Positions 8,605 to 17,352 of a stretch of 64,000 bases of DNA are shown piece by piece. The stretch lies in the NCBI RefSeq assembly GCF_009760405.1, contig NZ_WRPP01000004.1, forward strand, positions 787,697 through 851,696, in the 5' to 3' direction. The position numbers were made by a program, and so were the translations under genes. This stretch comes from Nocardia terrae. GTDB lineage: Bacteria; Actinomycetota; Actinomycetes; Mycobacteriales; Mycobacteriaceae. Every line of letters begins with the position of its first letter. Position 1 is the first letter of the stretch. The notes under the pieces are model-generated. The model did not search any database and was not told the DNA's origin. It worked only from the letters and a program-made list of their open reading frames with translations.

Positions 8605-9456
8605 TTACCTCGGACCGAGATGCAGCCGCCACAACGGCGAGACCGGTCCGTGTCCCGCGCCCAGGTCGTAGGACGCCTCCAGACAGCGGAAGGTCCACTC
8701 CTTGGCGAAGGCGACGGCGTCGGGGACCGAATGGCCGTGGGCCAGCGCGCAGCAGATGGCCGCGGCCAGGGTGTCGCCGCCGCCGTGGTCGTTGCCGGTG
8801 TTCAGGCGTTTGGCCGGCAGTTCGTGGAAGGTGTCGCCGTCGAAGAGCAGGTCGGTGGACTGCTCGGAGGTGCGCAGGTGGCCGCCCTTGACGATGGCCC
8901 AGCGCGGGCCCAGCGCGATCAGGGCCTCGGCGGCCTTGCGGGCCGAGCCGTCGTCGACGACGTCGATGCCGGTGATGAGCCGGACCTCGTCGAGGTTGGG
9001 GGTGACCACGGTGGCCAGCGGAATCAGGGTGTGGCGCACCGCCTCCAGGGCCTCGGCGTGCAGCAGGGCGTCGCCGTGCATGGAGGCCGCGACCGGATCC
9101 ACGACCAGCGGGATGTCGCCGTCGCGGCCGATGCCGACCTCGCGGCAGACGCCCGCGACCGACTCGATGATGGCGGTGGAGGCCAGCATGCCGGTCTTGG
9201 CCGCGCCGATGCCGATGTCGCCCACCACGGTTCGCACCTGGTCGGCCACGATCTGCGGCGGGATCTCGTGGAAACCGCTGACGCCCAGGGTGTTCTGCAC
9301 GGTCACCGCGGCCACGGCCACGCAGGCGTGCACGCCGCACATCGCCATGGTGCGGGAGTCGGCCTGAATGCCCGCGCCGCCGCCGGAGTCGGTGCCCGCG
9401 ATGGTGAGCGCGCGAACCGGGGTGGCGCCATTCGGGGCGAGGGGTAGGAGTTCCAC
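8605..9456 (-). CDS. thiD: Hydroxymethylpyrimidine/phosphomethylpyrimidine kinase
   Basis: 283 residues of the PfkB-like ThiD family. The start of the fold, ALTIAGTDSGGGAGIQADSRT, carries the HMP-binding glycine-rich loop; VVDPVAASMHG (near 130) and the C-terminal anion-hole region DHGGGDTLAAAICCALAHG with its catalytic Asp are intact. It phosphorylates HMP and HMP-P to HMP-PP for thiamine synthesis, feeding on the product of ThiC encoded 6 kb away. It is transcribed alone, diverging from the CobW gene. Unlike thiC it has no visible TPP riboswitch upstream. Confidence 0.95.
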   Translation of the reverse strand: MELLPLAPNGATPVRALTIAGTDSGGGAGIQADSRTMAMCGVHACVAVAAVTVQNTLGVSGFHEIPPQIVADQVRTVVGDIGIGAAKTGMLASTAIIESVAGVCREVGIGRDGDIPLVVDPVAASMHGDALLHAEALEAVRHTLIPLATVVTPNLDEVRLITGIDVVDDGSARKAAEALIALGPRWAIVKGGHLRTSEQSTDLLFDGDTFHELPAKRLNTGNDHGGGDTLAAAICCALAHGHSVPDAVAFAKEWTFRCLEASYDLGAGHGPVSPLWRLHLGPR

Positions 9457-9504
9457 GTCACAGACCCTAGTGGTCCGGAATCGCGCCCCGACGCCCGCCC
9501 TAAT

Positions 9505-9519
9505 TGAAAACCGTTATCA
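9505..9519 (+). promoter_or_regulatory. Zur/Fur-type box upstream of the CobW gene
   Basis: TGAAAACCGTTATCA is a 7-1-7 inverted repeat with one mismatched pair, close to the actinobacterial Zur box. It ends 8 bases before the ATG at 9528. COG0523 metallochaperones are classic Zur targets, so zinc-dependent repression is the likely control. Confidence 0.6.
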
Positions 9520-9527
9520 TTAACTGC

Positions 9528-10676
9528 ATGACTTCCGACCCGACTCAGAAACCGCTGCCAGTTACCGTGCTCTCCGGCTTCCTCGGCGCGGGGAAGACGA
9601 CCCTGCTCAACCACATCCTGGCCAACCGGGAGGGCCGCCGGGTGGCGGTCATCGTGAACGACATGAGCGAGATCAATATCGATGCCGCTCTGGTCGAGGG
9701 CCAGGGCCACCTCGACCGGACCGAGGAGCGGCTGGTCGAGCTGACCAACGGCTGCATCTGCTGCACGCTGCGCGACGACCTGCTCGAGTCGGTGGGAAAG
9801 CTGGCGCGGGAGGGCCGCTTCGACTACCTGGTCATCGAATCCACCGGCATCTCCGAACCCATGCCGGTGGCGGCCACCTTCGAGTGGGAATTCGAGAACG
9901 GCTTCCGGCTCGGCGACCTGGCGCGGCTGGACACCATGGTGACCGTCGTGGACTCCTCCACTTTCCTGGCGGAAGTGGTCCGGGGGCAGGCCCTGGCCGA
10001 ACGGAATCTGCAAGCGGGAGAGGGCGATGCGCGCACCATCGCCGACCTGCTCATCGATCAGGTCGAGTTCGCGAACGTGCTGGTGCTCAACAAGACCGAC
10101 CTGGTGAGCGCGAAGGCCCTCGGGACGGTGGAGGCCACGATCCGCCGATTGAATCCCGGCGCGCGCGTGGTGCACGCCGCCCACGGCGTGGTCGATCTCG
10201 CCGAGGTCCTGGACACCGGCCGCTACGACCCCGACCTCGCGGCCCAATTCGACGGCTGGGACGACGAACTCGCGGGCGTCCACACCCCCGAAACCGAGGA
10301 ATACGGCATCAGCAGCCTGCGGTTCACCGCCGACCGCCCCTTCCACCCCGAACGCCTGGAATCCGCACTGGCCCAACTGCATCGGCTGCTGCGCAGCAAG
10401 GGCTTCTTCTGGCTGGCCAGCCGCCCCGACCTGGCCGCCATCTGGTCCCAGGCCGGGCCCAATCTCACCTTCGAACCGGGGGCGCACTGGGACGCCCTGG
10501 ATATGGAGCCGGGCCAGGAAATCGTCTTCATCGGCATCAAGCTCGACCGCCCGCACGTGCGTGATCTCCTGACATCCGCACTGCTGACCGATGCCGAATT
10601 GACTGCGGGCCAGCGGGAATGGCGCACCTACCCCGACCCCTTCCCCACCTGGGATGCCACCCACGAACACGCGTAA
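9528..10676 (+). CDS. CobW/COG0523 family GTP-dependent metallochaperone
   Basis: 382 residues. GTPase motifs are clear: Walker A GFLGAGKTTLLN near residue 18, the Zn-binding CICC signature (NGCICCTL), ESTGISEP as the Walker B region, and NKTD for guanine recognition. The C-terminal CobW domain runs from about residue 255. The start at 9528 is preferred because a TTG 24 bases upstream would lie inside the Zur box; with no ribosome site between the box and the ATG, a leaderless transcript is plausible. Likely delivers zinc to client proteins in zinc shortage (ZigA/YciC type). It stands alone, with no ribosomal-protein paralogues next to it. Confidence 0.9.
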   Translation: MTSDPTQKPLPVTVLSGFLGAGKTTLLNHILANREGRRVAVIVNDMSEINIDAALVEGQGHLDRTEERLVELTNGCICCTLRDDLLESVGKLAREGRFDYLVIESTGISEPMPVAATFEWEFENGFRLGDLARLDTMVTVVDSSTFLAEVVRGQALAERNLQAGEGDARTIADLLIDQVEFANVLVLNKTDLVSAKALGTVEATIRRLNPGARVVHAAHGVVDLAEVLDTGRYDPDLAAQFDGWDDELAGVHTPETEEYGISSLRFTADRPFHPERLESALAQLHRLLRSKGFFWLASRPDLAAIWSQAGPNLTFEPGAHWDALDMEPGQEIVFIGIKLDRPHVRDLLTSALLTDAELTAGQREWRTYPDPFPTWDATHEHA

Positions 10677-10809
10677 AGGCGTGTCAGCGATCTTGTCAGC
10701 TCGGCGTCAGTGCGGTGTCAGCGGTGGCGGACAAAGTATGTCCATCGAACAAAACAGACCTGGATCACCGGATCCGGGACTGCCACAACAGTTTTCGAAG
10801 GAGTACGCA

Positions 10810-11205
10810 ATGTCCGCCACCCTGAACCTGACCGACCGGGACAAGTCCACCATCCGCTCCGCCGCCTACGGTGCCGTCTCGCTGCTCGCCGCCGCGTCCC
10901 CCAAGCCCAACAAGGCCGCCACCGCGGGCTCCCGGGCCCTCACCTCCGCGACCGGTCGGATCGGCCACGTGCTGAACGCCAAGTCCAAGGACATCCACCT
11001 GTCCGGCAACACCGTCGCCGATCTCGCCGACCAGGTGCTGCCCGCCCTCGCCACCGCGGCGGGCCTGCTCGAGCAGCAGGACCCCGCCGAGGCCGACAGC
11101 TTCCGCGCCGCCATCCTCGTCGCCGTGGAAGCCGCCGCGACCGTCGCCCCCAGCCCCGTCGTCGACGACATGACCCGAAAGGTGACCGCCGCCCTGCACG
11201 CCTGA
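10810..11205 (+). CDS. Hypothetical protein, 131 aa
   Basis: Begins MSATLNLTDRDK, with a strong GAAGGAG ribosome site 6 bases upstream. Ala-rich and mostly helical by composition, with no signal peptide or clear membrane segment. The middle reads GRIGHVLNAKSKDIHL and the end DDMTRKVTAALHA. I do not recognise a family. It is a monocistronic gene between the CobW gene and a very strong convergent terminator. The codon pattern is typical for this genome. Confidence 0.8.
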   Translation: MSATLNLTDRDKSTIRSAAYGAVSLLAAASPKPNKAATAGSRALTSATGRIGHVLNAKSKDIHLSGNTVADLADQVLPALATAAGLLEQQDPAEADSFRAAILVAVEAAATVAPSPVVDDMTRKVTAALHA

Positions 11206-11214
11206 TAAACCGAT

Positions 11215-11277
11215 CGCCGAGTGGCGCATCCTGGAGGGGATTTCGGACAAATCTCCTCCAGGATGTGCCACTCGGCG
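11215..11277. terminator. Bidirectional terminator with a 27-bp stem
   Basis: 27-base arms (11215-11241 and 11251-11277) pair throughout when two G-U pairs are allowed, with a 9-base loop. It sits exactly between two convergent genes (stops at 11205 and 11281). Confidence 0.85.
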
Positions 11278-11280
11278 TTG

Positions 11281-11904
11281 TCAGTTGGAGATGCCGGGGG
11301 TGCGTTGGAGGTAGGTGGTGTCGGTGAGTTGGTCGACGAGGAAGTTGGCGAGGTCGGCGCGCGAGATCTTCAGGGACAGGGCGGTTTCGGTGGCGGGGAA
11401 GCCGCGGCGGTAGGTGCCGGTGGCGGGGCCGTCGGTGAAGGCGCTGGGGCGGACGATGGTCCAGTCCAGGTCGCTGGCGACGACGTACTGCTCCTGCTGG
11501 ACGTGGTCGGCGTAGGCCTGGCGCAGCAGCATGCCGAACATGACGTACTTCCAGACGAAGTTCAGGTTGCCGCGGCTGTCGCCGACGCCCAGGGAGGATT
11601 GGCAGATCAGGCGTTTGACGCCGGTGCGGTCCATCGCCTCGATCACGAGGCGGGTGCCCTCGGCGCGGACCACGCCCTTGCGGCCCGCGCCCAGCACGAC
11701 GATCACCGCGTCCTGGCCGGCGACCGTGCGCTCCACGGCGGCCGGGTCCATGACATCGCCGACCTCGACCCGCAGCCGCTCGTGCGGGGCGGCGATGTTC
11801 GCGGGGTCGCGGGTCAGCGCGGTGACCTGATGCCCGGCCGCGAGGGCGCGGGCGACGACATGGCGACCGACGGTGCCGGTGGCTCCGAAAATGGCTACCT
11901 TCAT
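11281..11904 (-). CDS. NAD(P)-binding SDR/NmrA-like protein
   Basis: 207 residues from the ATG at 11904, which has GAGGTGAGAG just upstream; a GTG at 11913 lies within that ribosome site. The N-terminus is an atypical short-chain dehydrogenase nucleotide loop, KVAIFGATGTVGRHVV. RDPANIAA follows, then GDVMDPAAVERTVAGQDAVIV, as in NmrA/NAD-dependent epimerase-like oxidoreductases. There is no classical Tyr-x3-Lys, so it may bind NAD(P) or use another mechanism. Substrate unknown. Confidence 0.85.
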   Translation of the reverse strand: MKVAIFGATGTVGRHVVARALAAGHQVTALTRDPANIAAPHERLRVEVGDVMDPAAVERTVAGQDAVIVVLGAGRKGVVRAEGTRLVIEAMDRTGVKRLICQSSLGVGDSRGNLNFVWKYVMFGMLLRQAYADHVQQEQYVVASDLDWTIVRPSAFTDGPATGTYRRGFPATETALSLKISRADLANFLVDQLTDTTYLQRTPGISN

Positions 11905-12018
11905 GGCTCTCACCTCGTGTAATTCGTTGTCTCGAAGGTGAATTCAGTACATCAATCCGGGCCGCCGGCGAACATCGCCGTGCGTCTCGCGAACATGCGG
12001 GAGGGTCCAGGCATGCGA

Positions 12019-12051
12019 ATGGCCCGCGTTCCGAGCCGGAACGCGGGCCAT
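12019..12051 (-). terminator. Terminator downstream of the epoxide hydrolase gene
   Basis: Perfect 14-bp inverted repeat (12019-12032 with 12038-12051) and a 5-base loop, 11 bases past the minus-strand stop at 12062. The remaining ~110 bases up to the SDR-like gene show no gene. Confidence 0.75.
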
Positions 12052-12061
12052 CGGGGATCGA

Positions 12062-13216
12062 TCAGGCCAATCGAGCGAAGAACTGGCGAATATCCGCGAG
12101 CAACACCTCGGGCGCCTCGTGGGCGGCGTAGTGACCGGCCGCGTCATTGGCGCTGGTCGAGTGCATCGACCTGACGTCATGGGCGTGCCAGCTCACGATG
12201 TTCTTGTGATCCCGGTCGGCGAAGCGGCGCATCGACTGGAAATCGCCCTTGAACATGCACAGCGCGGTCGGCACGGTGGTCGGGCCGGGCGTGCGCTCGG
12301 TGTCGTGGGCGTCCTCCCAGTAGAACCGGATGGACGAGGCGGCGGTGCCGGTCAGCCAGTAGATCGCCGTATTGCCGACGATGAACTCGGCGTCCAGGCT
12401 CTCGCCCATGAGTTGAGAGTTCCAGCCCAGCAGGCCGATCGGAGAATCCGAGATCGCGAAGGCCAGGGTCTGCGGCTGCTGGCTGTGCAGGGTGTTGAAC
12501 GAGAACTTGTTGTCCATGAACCACTGCAGGTGCCCCAGCGCCGCCAGGTCCTCCTCCGGCAGGTCCGCCATCTCGGCCGGATCGCCGGAGGGGAACGAGA
12601 ACAGCTGTGTCACATGCATTCCCAGCAGCCGGTCCGGTGCGATGCGGGCCATCTCCGGCGCGACCATCGAGCCCGCGTCATTGCCGATCGCGCCGAAGCG
12701 CTCGTAGCCGAGCCGGACCATCAACTCCACGAAGGCACGGGCGGTGCGGCGGGTGCCCCAGCCGGTGCTGCGGGTCGGGCCGGAGAAGCCGAAGCCGGGC
12801 AGCGAGGGGATGACCAGGTGGAAGGCCGGGGACGCGGCGTCGGCCGGATTGGTCAGCGGCTCGATGACGTCCAGGTATTCGAGGATCGAGCCGGGCCATC
12901 CGTGGATCAGGACGGCCGGGACGGCATCCTCGCGCGGGGAGCGCACGTGCAGGAAGTGGATGTCCTCACCCTCGATCTCGGTGGTGAACTGCGGGTAGGC
13001 GTTGAGCTCGGACTCCAGTGCCCGCCAATCGAATTCGTTCAGCCAGTAGTCGGCCAGCCCGCGCACCCGGTCCGCGGTGACGCCGTACGCGTCGCCCACG
13101 CCCGGCAGCTCGTTCGGGTACAGGGCGTTGCGCAGCCGTGCGGAGAGCTCGTCCAGCTGGGCCTGGGGGACATCGATGCGGAAGGGGCGGATGGCGGTGG
13201 TGGGCTGGGCGTTCAT
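12062..13216 (-). CDS. Epoxide hydrolase (alpha/beta-hydrolase, EHN N-terminal domain)
   Basis: 384 residues. The N-terminal EHN domain opens with IRPFRIDVPQAQLDELSARL. The hydrolase core has the oxyanion motif HGWPGS and the nucleophile elbow GNDAGS with its Asp. The ATG at 13216 is 6 bases after AGGAGA; an ATG one codon earlier is possible. It hydrolyses epoxides to diols; the substrate is unknown. It diverges from a TetR gene, and the 86 bases between them hold two similar palindromes (13233-13250, 13267-13284), so repression by that TetR is very likely. Confidence 0.9.
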   Translation of the reverse strand: MNAQPTTAIRPFRIDVPQAQLDELSARLRNALYPNELPGVGDAYGVTADRVRGLADYWLNEFDWRALESELNAYPQFTTEIEGEDIHFLHVRSPREDAVPAVLIHGWPGSILEYLDVIEPLTNPADAASPAFHLVIPSLPGFGFSGPTRSTGWGTRRTARAFVELMVRLGYERFGAIGNDAGSMVAPEMARIAPDRLLGMHVTQLFSFPSGDPAEMADLPEEDLAALGHLQWFMDNKFSFNTLHSQQPQTLAFAISDSPIGLLGWNSQLMGESLDAEFIVGNTAIYWLTGTAASSIRFYWEDAHDTERTPGPTTVPTALCMFKGDFQSMRRFADRDHKNIVSWHAHDVRSMHSTSANDAAGHYAAHEAPEVLLADIRQFFARLA

Positions 13217-13232
13217 CATTCTCTCCTTGGTG

Positions 13233-13250
13233 GAACGGAATGCTTCGTTC
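13233..13250. promoter_or_regulatory. TetR operator copy 1
   Basis: Inverted repeat GAACGGA-N4-TTCGTTC with one mismatched pair, just upstream of the epoxide hydrolase start. Same architecture as the copy at 13267. Confidence 0.65.
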
Positions 13251-13266
13251 TGTTTCAACCATAGCG

Positions 13267-13284
13267 GAACGGATTATTCCGTTC
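13267..13284. promoter_or_regulatory. TetR operator copy 2
   Basis: Perfect inverted repeat GAACGGA-N4-TCCGTTC, 19 bases before the TetR start. Centres of the two copies are 34 bp apart, about three helical turns, so two dimers could bind the same face of the DNA. Confidence 0.7.
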
Positions 13285-13302
13285 AAGTGGTAATCTCGGT
13301 TC

Positions 13303-13953
13303 ATGTCCAAGACCGCCGAACCCACAGCTCAGCGCGCCCTGCCCGGCCGCAAGGCGCAGGCCGCCCGCAATGACGAGCTCATCTTGGCCGCCGCGCGAGA
13401 CGTGTTCCTCGCCGAACCCAAGGCCCCGATCTCGGCGGTCGCCGAGCGCGCCGGAGTAGGAATCAGCGCGCTGTATCGGCGCTATCCGAGCAAGGAGGAG
13501 CTGCTGCGCACCCTCTGCTACGACGGATTGCGCCGCTACAACGCCGAAGCCGAAGCGGCGCTGGCGGATTCCGACGGCTGGGCCGCGCTGACCGGCTTCC
13601 TGGAACGGGTCGTCGACGCCGACGTGCACTCGCTGACCGTGCATCTGGCCGGCACCTTCACTCCAGACGACTCGATCCTGCCCGAGGTGATGCGCTCGGC
13701 CGAGGCCAACGAGGAACTCATCCGCCGGGCCCGGGAGTCCGGCCGGTTGCGGGACGGGGTCACCGTCGCCGACCTCGGTCTGGTGCTCGAGGCATGCTCG
13801 GCCATTTCGCTGCCCGACCCCGAGCGCACCGCGCAACTGCGCCGCCGGGTGCTCGCACTGCTCATCGACGGTCTGGCGGCTCCGGGGGAGCTGCCGGGCC
13901 CGCCGCCCGCCCCGGGGGAGTTCGCGGGGCGCTGGCAGCCGCGCGGCAAATAG
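13303..13953 (+). CDS. TetR family regulator divergent from the epoxide hydrolase
   Basis: 216 residues. The helix-turn-helix lies at about residues 44-65 (ISAVAERAGVGISALYRRYPSKEEL), preceded by a basic N-terminus (GRKAQAARNDELIL). The ligand domain ends in a Pro/Gly-rich tail. The gene is divergent from the epoxide hydrolase gene, with twin palindromes between them, which is the usual layout for a repressor that controls itself and its neighbour. The ligand may be an epoxide or diol; this is inferred from position only. Confidence 0.9.
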   Translation: MSKTAEPTAQRALPGRKAQAARNDELILAAARDVFLAEPKAPISAVAERAGVGISALYRRYPSKEELLRTLCYDGLRRYNAEAEAALADSDGWAALTGFLERVVDADVHSLTVHLAGTFTPDDSILPEVMRSAEANEELIRRARESGRLRDGVTVADLGLVLEACSAISLPDPERTAQLRRRVLALLIDGLAAPGELPGPPPAPGEFAGRWQPRGK

Positions 13954-14031
13954 TCGGCAGCCGCGCGGCAAGTGATCGGATCGTTGCCCCTGAATACCGG
14001 GGCAAATGTCCTGCGGCGATAGCGTATCGGC

Positions 14032-15030
14032 ATGGAGATCCTCGCCTACGGCGTGCAGGCCGATGAGAAACCCATGCTGCGTACGGCTCTCGACGGGCGG
14101 CACGGCCTCCGGATGCTCGAGGAGTTCCTGAACCGGAACACCGCGCCCCTGGCGGCGGGATACGAGGTCGTCAGCACGAGTGTCAACGCACAGCTGGATG
14201 CCGAGGTCCTGCGCACGCTCGCCGCGGGCGGCACGCGCATGATCGCGCAGCGCTCAACGGGTTTCAACAATATCGATCTGGACGTGGCGGCCGAGCTCGA
14301 ACTGACCGTGGCCCGGGTCTCGTACTACTCGCCGTACGCGGTGGCCGAATTCGCGTGGACGCTCGCCATGGCGGTGAACCGGCGCATCATCCGCGCCGCG
14401 CACCGGACCCGCGAATTCGATTTCCGGCTGGACGGATTAATGGGTCGCGACATCCACGGCATGACCATCGGGGTGGTCGGCACCGGGAAGATCGGCGAAT
14501 GTTTCGCGCGGATCGCGCACGGTTTCGGAACCCGGCTGCTGGGCTGGGACGTGGCCGAGAACCCCTACTGCCGAGACGAATTGGGGATGACCTACACCGA
14601 TCTCGAGGCCCTGCTCGCCGAATCCGACATCGTGTCACTGCACGTGCCGCTGCTCCCCGCCACCTATCACCTGATCGACGCCAAGGCGCTGGATCTCATG
14701 AAACCCGGTGCGCTGCTGATCAACAGCAGCCGCGGCGGCCTGGTCGACGCCAACGCGCTGGTCGAGACGCTGCGCACCGGAAAGCTCGGCGGGGTGGGCC
14801 TGGACGTCTACGAGGAGGAGACCGGCCTGTTCTTCTTCGACCGCTCGGTCACCGGGATCGCCGACGACACCCTGGCCCGCCTCATGACGATCCCGAACGT
14901 CCTGGTCACCTCGCACCAGGCGTACTTCACCTCCACCGCCGTCGGACAGATAGTCGAGACCACGGTCCGCAATGTCGAGGACTACCTGGCCGGGAGGCAA
15001 TCGGAGAACACATTGGTTCCCGCACCCTGA
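14032..15030 (+). CDS. D-2-hydroxyacid dehydrogenase (D-lactate dehydrogenase LdhA-like)
   Basis: 332 residues, the family's usual length. The NAD-binding loop GVVGTGKIG (near residue 148) is intact. Catalytic Arg lies in NSSRGGLVD (~235), Glu in DVYEEE and His in TSHQAYFT (~296). The long-chain insert (ETGLFFFDRSV) is typical of fermentative LdhA rather than glycerate or phosphoglycerate dehydrogenases. It would reduce pyruvate to D-lactate with NADH, or act on a related 2-oxoacid. Transcribed alone; 65 bases separate it from the VOC gene. Confidence 0.92.
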   Translation: MEILAYGVQADEKPMLRTALDGRHGLRMLEEFLNRNTAPLAAGYEVVSTSVNAQLDAEVLRTLAAGGTRMIAQRSTGFNNIDLDVAAELELTVARVSYYSPYAVAEFAWTLAMAVNRRIIRAAHRTREFDFRLDGLMGRDIHGMTIGVVGTGKIGECFARIAHGFGTRLLGWDVAENPYCRDELGMTYTDLEALLAESDIVSLHVPLLPATYHLIDAKALDLMKPGALLINSSRGGLVDANALVETLRTGKLGGVGLDVYEEETGLFFFDRSVTGIADDTLARLMTIPNVLVTSHQAYFTSTAVGQIVETTVRNVEDYLAGRQSENTLVPAP

Positions 15031-15095
15031 ACCATGATGATTTCCGCGACCCGGCTCCGACTTCCGGAGGAACACCCAACTCGGAAGGATTCGCC

Positions 15096-15500
15096 ATGAA
15101 CTGGACTCTCGAAGTGATCGTCGTCCCCGTCACCGACGTCGACCGCGCCAAGGATTTCTACGCCAACCAACTCGGCTTCCACGTCGACCACGATGTCCAG
15201 CCCGGCGACGGCATGCGCATCTGTCAGCTCACCCCGCCGGGCTCCGGCTGCTCCATCGTCATCGGCGAGGGCGTGGTCCCGAAGATGGAACCCGGCTACC
15301 TGAAGGGCCTGCAACTGGTCGTGAACGACCTGAAGCGTGCGCACGCCGAACTCGTCGAGCGCGGTGTCGCCGTCAGCGACATCCAGATCCTGCCCGGCCC
15401 GGTCACCGAGGGCGACCCGCTGAACAACGCGGGTTTCCTCTTCTTCGACGACCCGGACGGCAACAGCTGGGCGGTCCAGCAGATCTCCAACCGGCCCTGA
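15096..15500 (+). CDS. VOC superfamily protein (glyoxalase/bleomycin resistance fold)
   Basis: 134 residues starting MNWTLEVIVVPVTDVDRAKDFY, the standard first beta-alpha unit of VOC proteins, and ending FFDDPDGNSWAVQQ, the second metal-ligand strand. The ATG at 15096 has GGAAGGA 8 bases upstream; a far longer in-frame extension runs through the dehydrogenase in another frame and is not real. Likely a small metal-dependent lyase or a binding protein; substrate unknown. A terminator follows 22 bases after the stop. Confidence 0.88.
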   Translation: MNWTLEVIVVPVTDVDRAKDFYANQLGFHVDHDVQPGDGMRICQLTPPGSGCSIVIGEGVVPKMEPGYLKGLQLVVNDLKRAHAELVERGVAVSDIQILPGPVTEGDPLNNAGFLFFDDPDGNSWAVQQISNRP

Positions 15501-15522
15501 AAACCCTCGGGTAGAACAGAAA

Positions 15523-15556
15523 TCGGGGCGGACGGCCCGAAAGCCATCCGCCCCGA
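15523..15556. terminator. Bidirectional terminator between the VOC gene and thiC
   Basis: 14-base arms with one mismatch (TCGGGGCGGA on the left arm) and a 6-base loop, placed between convergent stops at 15500 and 15569. Confidence 0.75.
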
Positions 15557-15568
15557 ATTCGATTCGTC

Positions 15569-17230
15569 CTACACGACCGGCAGGTACACCTTGTTGCCCG
15601 CGTCGGCGAACTCGGCGGACTTCTCCGCCATGCCCGCCTCGATGGCGTTCACGTCGGTGAGGCCGTGCTTCTCGGCGTAGTCGCGCACGTCCTGCGAGAT
15701 GCGCATGGAGCAGAACTTCGGACCGCACATGGAGCAGAAGTGCGCGGTCTTGGCGGGCTCGGCCGGCATGGTCTCGTCGTGGTACTCGCGCGCGGTGTCG
15801 GGGTCCAGCGAGAGGTTGAACTGGTCGGTCCAGCGGAACTCGAAGCGCGCCTTGGACAGCGCGTTGTCGCGGTCCTGCGCGCGCGGGTGCTGCTTGGCCA
15901 GGTCGGCGGAGTGGGCGGCGATCTTGTAGGTGATCACGCCGACCTTCACGTCGTCGCGGTTGGGCAGGCCCAGGTGCTCCTTCGGCGTCACGTAGCACAG
16001 CATGGCGGTGCCGGCCTGGGCGATGATGGCCGCGCCGATGGCCGAGGTGATGTGGTCGTAGGCGGGCGCGATATCGGTGGCCAGCGGGCCGAGGGTGTAG
16101 AACGGAGCCTCCTCGCAGAGCTCCTCCTCCAGCCGCACGTTCTCCACGATCTTGTGCATCGGCACGTGGCCGGGGCCCTCGATCATGACCTGCACGCCAT
16201 AGGATTTCGCGATCTTGGTGAGCTCGCCCAGGGTGCGCAGCTCGGCGAACTGGGCCTCGTCGTTCGCGTCCGCGATGGAACCCGGGCGCAGGCCGTCACC
16301 AAGGGAGAAGGTGATGTCGTACTTCGCGAGAATCTCGCACAGCTCGGCGAAGTTGGTGTACAGGAACGATTCCTGGTGATGCGCCAGGCACCACGCGGCC
16401 ATGATCGAACCGCCGCGGGACACGATGCCGGTGACGCGCTTGGCGGCCAGCGGCACGTAGCGCAGCAGCACGCCCGCGTGCACCGTCATGTAGTCGACGC
16501 CCTGCTCGGCCTGCTCGATCACGGTGTCGCGGTAGATCTCCCAGGTCAGCTTGGTGGGATCGCCGTTCACCTTCTCGAGGGCCTGATAGATCGGCACGGT
16601 GCCGACCGGGACCGGCGAATTGCGCAGGATCCACTCGCGGGTCTCGTGAATGTTCTTGCCGGTGGAGAGATCCATGATGGTGTCGGCGCCCCAGCGGGTG
16701 GCCCACACCATCTTCTCGACCTCCTCGGCGATGGAGGAGCTCACGGCCGAGTTGCCGATGTTCGCGTTGATCTTCACGGCGAACTTCTTGCCGATGATCA
16801 TCGGCTCGGACTCGGGATGCTTGTGGTTGGCGGGGATGACCGCGCGACCGGCGGCGACCTCGTCGCGGACCAGCTCGGGCGCGACGCCCTCGCGCGCCGC
16901 GATGTAGGCCATCTCCTTGGTGACGATGCCCTGGCGAGCCCAGTTGAGCTGGGTCGGCGGGCCGTCGACCTGCGGCTTGTCCCAGCTGTCGCGCAGCTTG
17001 GGCAGCCCGGCCTCGAGGTCGATGGTGGCGGTGTCATCGGTGTACGGACCCGAGGTGTCGTACACGTCGAAGTGCTCGCCGTTGGTGAGGTTGATGCGCC
17101 GCACCGGGACGTTCAGGGTCGTGCCGTCGGCCTCGACCTGCTCGTAGTGCTTGACGCTGCCCTCGATCGGACCGGTTGTCACAGAGTCGACGGGCGCGGC
17201 GGAGGCGCCATTGGACACACGACTGGACAT
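15569..17230 (-). CDS. thiC: Phosphomethylpyrimidine synthase
   Basis: 553 residues. It converts AIR into HMP-P for thiamine by radical SAM chemistry. The C-terminal cluster motif CSMCGPKFC (Cx2Cx4C) that binds the [4Fe-4S] centre is present. Highly conserved stretches such as RGGSIMAAWCLAHHQE and EGPGHVPMHKI are intact. The ATG at 17230 follows AGGGAGGA and lies directly behind a TPP riboswitch, so thiamine pyrophosphate represses it. Length and motifs are complete. Confidence 0.98.
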   Translation of the reverse strand: MSSRVSNGASAAPVDSVTTGPIEGSVKHYEQVEADGTTLNVPVRRINLTNGEHFDVYDTSGPYTDDTATIDLEAGLPKLRDSWDKPQVDGPPTQLNWARQGIVTKEMAYIAAREGVAPELVRDEVAAGRAVIPANHKHPESEPMIIGKKFAVKINANIGNSAVSSSIAEEVEKMVWATRWGADTIMDLSTGKNIHETREWILRNSPVPVGTVPIYQALEKVNGDPTKLTWEIYRDTVIEQAEQGVDYMTVHAGVLLRYVPLAAKRVTGIVSRGGSIMAAWCLAHHQESFLYTNFAELCEILAKYDITFSLGDGLRPGSIADANDEAQFAELRTLGELTKIAKSYGVQVMIEGPGHVPMHKIVENVRLEEELCEEAPFYTLGPLATDIAPAYDHITSAIGAAIIAQAGTAMLCYVTPKEHLGLPNRDDVKVGVITYKIAAHSADLAKQHPRAQDRDNALSKARFEFRWTDQFNLSLDPDTAREYHDETMPAEPAKTAHFCSMCGPKFCSMRISQDVRDYAEKHGLTDVNAIEAGMAEKSAEFADAGNKVYLPVV

Positions 17231-17242
17231 TTGAATCCTCCC

Positions 17243-17322
17243 TACGCCGGCATTACCCGGTCAGGTTCATACGGTCGACGGCCCACTAGCCGTCCTCTCA
17301 GCCCGCTGGTGCGAGCCCCCGT
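17243..17322 (-). ncRNA. TPP riboswitch (THI element) upstream of thiC
   Basis: Read on the minus strand, the conserved blocks occur in order: GGGGG near 17316, CTGAGA, then GAACCTGACCGGGTAATGCC and GGCG at 17245. These are the hallmark TPP-binding elements. The block ends only ~8 bases before the thiC ribosome site, so ligand binding probably hides the Shine-Dalgarno sequence (translational control), although termination is not excluded. Confidence 0.95.
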
Positions 17323-17352
17323 TGGCATACGTACTTTCCCGCCGACCATACC

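Noticed and set aside
9457..9500. TPP riboswitch for thiD
   Set aside because: The conserved CTGAGA and GGGTAATGCC blocks seen before thiC are absent here.
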